NCBI GenBank assembly: GCA_012514125.1
Contig: JAAZAW010000001.1
Coordinates: 1 to 17,540 of the forward strand
Direction: 5' to 3'
Origin: Phycisphaerae bacterium
GTDB taxonomy: Bacteria; Planctomycetota; Phycisphaerae; JAAYCJ01
DNA: 17,540 nucleotides
Below are positions 14,974 through 17,540 of the stretch, one piece after another. Position 1 is the stretch's first letter; the number at the start of each line of letters is the position of its first letter. The translations under genes were made by a program, and so were the position numbers. The notes below the pieces were generated by a model, which saw only the letters and a program-made list of their open reading frames with translations, searched no databases and had not been told where the DNA came from.

Positions 14974-15003
14974 TGCTATGGCCAACAATTTATTAAGAAC
15001 ATC

Positions 15004-15031
15004 AAAAAGCAAGGTTCGTTCGGCTCCTTGC
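15004..15031 (-). terminator. Possible minus-strand terminator between the divergent promoters
   Basis: On the minus strand GCAAGG (15031-15026) pairs with CCTTGC (15014-15009) around an 11-nt loop, followed by TTTTT (15008-15004). It lies upstream of the ABC ATPase promoter, so it may block antisense transcripts from the right, or act on a longer leader if a second promoter exists. The stem is only 6 bp. Confidence 0.45.
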
Positions 15032-15076
15032 GTTTACAACGTATTCGTATCGGCATAACTTCACCGGTGTTTTCGT

Positions 15077-15104
15077 TTGATAAATTTATTCCGATCTGCA
15101 TAAT
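15077..15104 (+). promoter_or_regulatory. Sigma-70-type promoter for the secreted TPR protein gene
   Basis: TTGATA (15077-15082) and CATAAT (15099-15104) each match consensus at five of six positions with a 16-nt spacer. A start near 15111 leaves a leader of about 26 nt with GAGAGG before the ATG. An 8-bp palindrome CACCGGTG (15062-15069) lies just upstream of the -35 and could be a regulator site. The promoter is divergent from that of the ABC ATPase gene, with about 100 bp between the two -35 boxes. Confidence 0.65.
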
Positions 15105-15136
15105 GATACCTATATATTATAGAGAGGAAATTCCGC

Positions 15137-17422
15137 ATGAAACATACCTCCTTTATCATGGGTTCGATTATCTCCTTTTCGATCGTTGGCTCATCATTGC
15201 AGGCAAGTGAGCAGACACGCGTTCCTTATCTTGAAGCTCAGGCGGTGTCTTACTTTCCATCTCTTAGCAGAGCTGATATCCAGCGACAGTTGGTTTTACT
15301 TTCCTCCCAGAGTCGCCTGACTCCTTCCTGGCCGCCGATCTATCGGGAAATCGCTGAAATATCTCTAAATATTGGACGCGGCGATCTGGCGGAGCGGGCC
15401 TTGCGGAAATTTCACTCGCTGCAAAACAATAGTGTCATGGCTCAGCTTGAATTAATAAACCTTGAGGTCCGGGGAATATCCACGATCGAGGGCCGGCGAC
15501 AGTATCTGGAGAATAAACTCAAACAAACCGATCTTTTGCCGGAGGTCATCAGTGATATTTATCGTCAGTTAGCACAAATTTCATGGCAGAATTTTGAAAA
15601 TGAGCGTGCTCGAAAATATCTCGACCTGGCCATCCGGCGTGTGCCGCAAAATCTCTCCGCCCATGAACTTTTACGGCGAATCGTTCGATCGGATCATACC
15701 ACAACACCGATCCGCGAGCTGGAAGTGCGCATCGGCGAACTCCAGGGGCGGCTGATGACCAACCCCTTCGATGCGCAGGCGGCGATTGAAATGGCGGTTA
15801 TTTGCGGCAAGATCAACGTTCCTGAAAGAATGCGATTCTGGCTTGATTATTCGAATCGGCTTGGAAGTGTTACCGATGACCTGGTTGCCTGGCCGATCGA
15901 TCTTCGCCTTGAAGTGGCTGAGAGTTTTCTGGCGATCGGCGATCCGGAGCGAGCGGTGAAGATTCTGACCGCCCTTCTTGCCCAGCCGACATCATTGCCG
16001 GCGACTTCGCCTTCGGAAAACGCAGACCCTTACCCCCTGCTGCACGCGCGTGTGCTCCTTGCGCTGGCGGCGGGGAAACTGGGTGATAACAACATTGTTG
16101 CGAAACAACATGAACAACTGCTGGAGTTTGCGGATAAGGTCTTGGCTCAGAAACACGGCCCTGCTTCCAGTGTTATTCTGGCTGTGATTTATTTCACACT
16201 TTACGCCGAACAGCCCGATTACCTGCGGGCGGTTTCTCTGGCGAGGATTGCGCGGCAGACCTCGCCGAACGATCCCATGACGGCGATAGCGCTGGCGTTG
16301 CCGTTGGCGATTATCGGCGAAGGTGTGGAGTCGGAGGCTTTGTTAAATGAGAGTCGTGAGCCGAACCATCCGCTGGTTTTGTCGGCGAGGGCTTTTATTG
16401 AATCGAACAAGAAAAATTCCGATAAGGCGAGGGAACTTCTTACGCGGGCGGCGATGGTGACGCCTTACGGTCCGCTGCATGATTATCTTCTTAAGGCGGC
16501 GGAACGGCTTGGTGTGTCGATTCCGGAGAAACCGGCGTTGGGCGATCTTGACCGAAAGATCGATCAATTCGATGCGCGGTATCTTTCGTTGGCTACGGGG
16601 GAAAAACTTGTCGGTGAAATAACACTCAACGCGCGAGGCCGTCTCGATCGGGGGCAACTTGTCGATCTTGAGGTTGCGTTTACCAATCGAAGCGAGGTGC
16701 CGCTGGCTGTGGGGCCGGGAAGCCTGATCCATCCGTTTTTTGTGCTGGAATTTACGCCGGTGAATTCCAGGACCAAGAACTTTGTTTATTATCTTCCCAT
16801 CGAAGCCCGGCAGATTCTTGAACCCGGCAAGAGTATCGATGCGACGATGCTCCTTGATCAGATCGAAGGCTGGGACGATTTTGTCATTCAGCGGGACCCG
16901 GCGATCTCGCGGGTGACGCTGCAGGCCAGGCTGATGACGATTGTTCCCTTCGGCAAGACTTCGACGGTGACGCTGGCTCAGTCGCCGATTGTCGCGATTG
17001 AATTGCCGACGCTGGATCGCTCAAGCGCCCAGGGGTTGATCGAACGATTGAACAAACCTGTTTTGAACGATTCGTGGGGGGCAGCGCGACTGGCTCGATA
17101 TTTTTTGCGTTCGCCGGGTCTTCAGGACCGCCATGCCGCGATTATCGACGGTATGCTCAAGCAGTTGGATGTTAAGAATCCCGATTCGACGCGAACGGCC
17201 TTTATCTGGGCGATGCGAACGGCGAGGCCGGATGAGCCGATCATCAATGCGCTGGCGTCGCAGCTTAAGTCGAAAAACTGGTTCGTTCGATTCATGACGC
17301 TCGATACGCTGGGAGTGCTTCAGGGTAAGACGGCGAACAAGCTTTTTGAATTTTACGCCGCTGATGACTGCGACGAGTTGGTGAGACAGCTTAGCACTGG
17401 ATATCTGCTACGGCATCGGTAG
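15137..17422 (+). CDS. Secreted TPR protein with central beta domain and HEAT-like C terminus
   Basis: A 761-residue protein I do not recognise by name. Residues 1-23 read as a Sec signal peptide (MKHTSFIMGSIISFSIVGSS, cleavage likely after LQA), so it should lie outside the cytoplasm. Residues about 50-460 are helical with TPR-like pairs (e.g. LRLEVAESFLAIGDPERAVK, KKNSDKARELLTRAAMVTPY). Residues about 480-625 switch to beta-rich sequence with LVDLEVAFTNRSEVPLAVGP, the look of an immunoglobulin-like or DUF11/CARDB-like sandwich. Residues 645-761 return to paired helices like HEAT repeats (STRTAFIWAMRTARPDEPII, NWFVRFMTLDTLGVLQGKTA). There are no catalytic motifs. AGAGAGG lies 9 nt before ATG 15137. 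The gene is divergent from the ABC ATPase gene; a functional link is possible but unproven. A scaffold role in the envelope is inference. Confidence 0.85.
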   Translation: MKHTSFIMGSIISFSIVGSSLQASEQTRVPYLEAQAVSYFPSLSRADIQRQLVLLSSQSRLTPSWPPIYREIAEISLNIGRGDLAERALRKFHSLQNNSVMAQLELINLEVRGISTIEGRRQYLENKLKQTDLLPEVISDIYRQLAQISWQNFENERARKYLDLAIRRVPQNLSAHELLRRIVRSDHTTTPIRELEVRIGELQGRLMTNPFDAQAAIEMAVICGKINVPERMRFWLDYSNRLGSVTDDLVAWPIDLRLEVAESFLAIGDPERAVKILTALLAQPTSLPATSPSENADPYPLLHARVLLALAAGKLGDNNIVAKQHEQLLEFADKVLAQKHGPASSVILAVIYFTLYAEQPDYLRAVSLARIARQTSPNDPMTAIALALPLAIIGEGVESEALLNESREPNHPLVLSARAFIESNKKNSDKARELLTRAAMVTPYGPLHDYLLKAAERLGVSIPEKPALGDLDRKIDQFDARYLSLATGEKLVGEITLNARGRLDRGQLVDLEVAFTNRSEVPLAVGPGSLIHPFFVLEFTPVNSRTKNFVYYLPIEARQILEPGKSIDATMLLDQIEGWDDFVIQRDPAISRVTLQARLMTIVPFGKTSTVTLAQSPIVAIELPTLDRSSAQGLIERLNKPVLNDSWGAARLARYFLRSPGLQDRHAAIIDGMLKQLDVKNPDSTRTAFIWAMRTARPDEPIINALASQLKSKNWFVRFMTLDTLGVLQGKTANKLFEFYAADDCDELVRQLSTGYLLRHR

Positions 17423-17540
17423 AGTGGCTGAAGTTTGGGAAAAGTTTGGAAGAAGTTGGGGGAAGTTGGAAGAAGTCTTTGAGTCTGAAAGTCTGGGGGT
17501 CTGGAAGAGTGTCGATAACCCAGGGCAATCGCATGAAAGC
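17423..17540. other. Purine-rich, quasi-repetitive tail after the secreted TPR gene
   Basis: From about 17430 to 17512 the plus strand is almost only G, A and T and repeats the theme GAAGTTTGG / GAAGTTGG / AAGTCT(T/G)G several times. No stop-hairpin with a T-run is seen, so no terminator can be called for the gene. The 13-mer GGAAGTTGGAAGA (17461-17473) recurs on the minus strand before nusA (13490-13478). The window ends here. Confidence 0.55.

Overview
The window looks like chromosomal DNA from a Gram-negative-type, envelope-rich bacterium, most plausibly a planctomycete or a close PVC-group relative. This is inference: GC is near half, there is a lipobox lipoprotein and a secreted TPR protein, HisG is the long form, and a nusA-infB-DUF503-rbfA cluster lacks rimP. 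No single sequence here fixes the phylum.

Layout from left to right. (1) Bases 1-301 carry no convincing gene but hold a striking array of seven imperfect 21-bp units (44-180), open in one frame as a heptapeptide repeat. (2) A tRNA-Pro(UGG) lies on the minus strand (302-376). (3) Divergent from it, a 941-residue adenine-specific DNA methyltransferase of the PglX/DrmMI kind (440-3265, +) stands alone, with no other BREX or DISARM gene in view. (4) From 13368 down to 3307 seven minus-strand genes form one close-packed run: nusA, infB, a DUF503/YlxP-like gene, rbfA, a degenerate HhH-GPD (endonuclease III-like) gene, hisG and a very large TPR lipoprotein gene that overlaps the hisG stop by 4 nt. 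(5) Bases 13369-13678 hold two minus-strand terminators and two palindromes. (6) A lone MalK/UgpC-type ABC ATPase gene (13679-14803, -) has a perfect-consensus sigma-70 promoter and a predicted three-hairpin leader. (7) A divergent promoter at 15077-15104 drives a secreted TPR/beta/HEAT-like protein (15137-17422, +), followed by a purine-rich tail to the window end.

The core of the window is housekeeping: transcription elongation (NusA), translation initiation (IF-2), 30S maturation (RbfA) and the first step of histidine synthesis (HisG). The accessory interest lies at the edges and in odd operon members: the lone PglX-like enzyme beside a tRNA and a heptad repeat array, the endonuclease III-like protein with His where the catalytic Lys should be, and the ABC ATPase without permeases but with a structured leader. 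I see no complete new multi-gene system; the best candidates for something undescribed are the leader RNA, the degenerate HhH-GPD protein and the 21-bp array.
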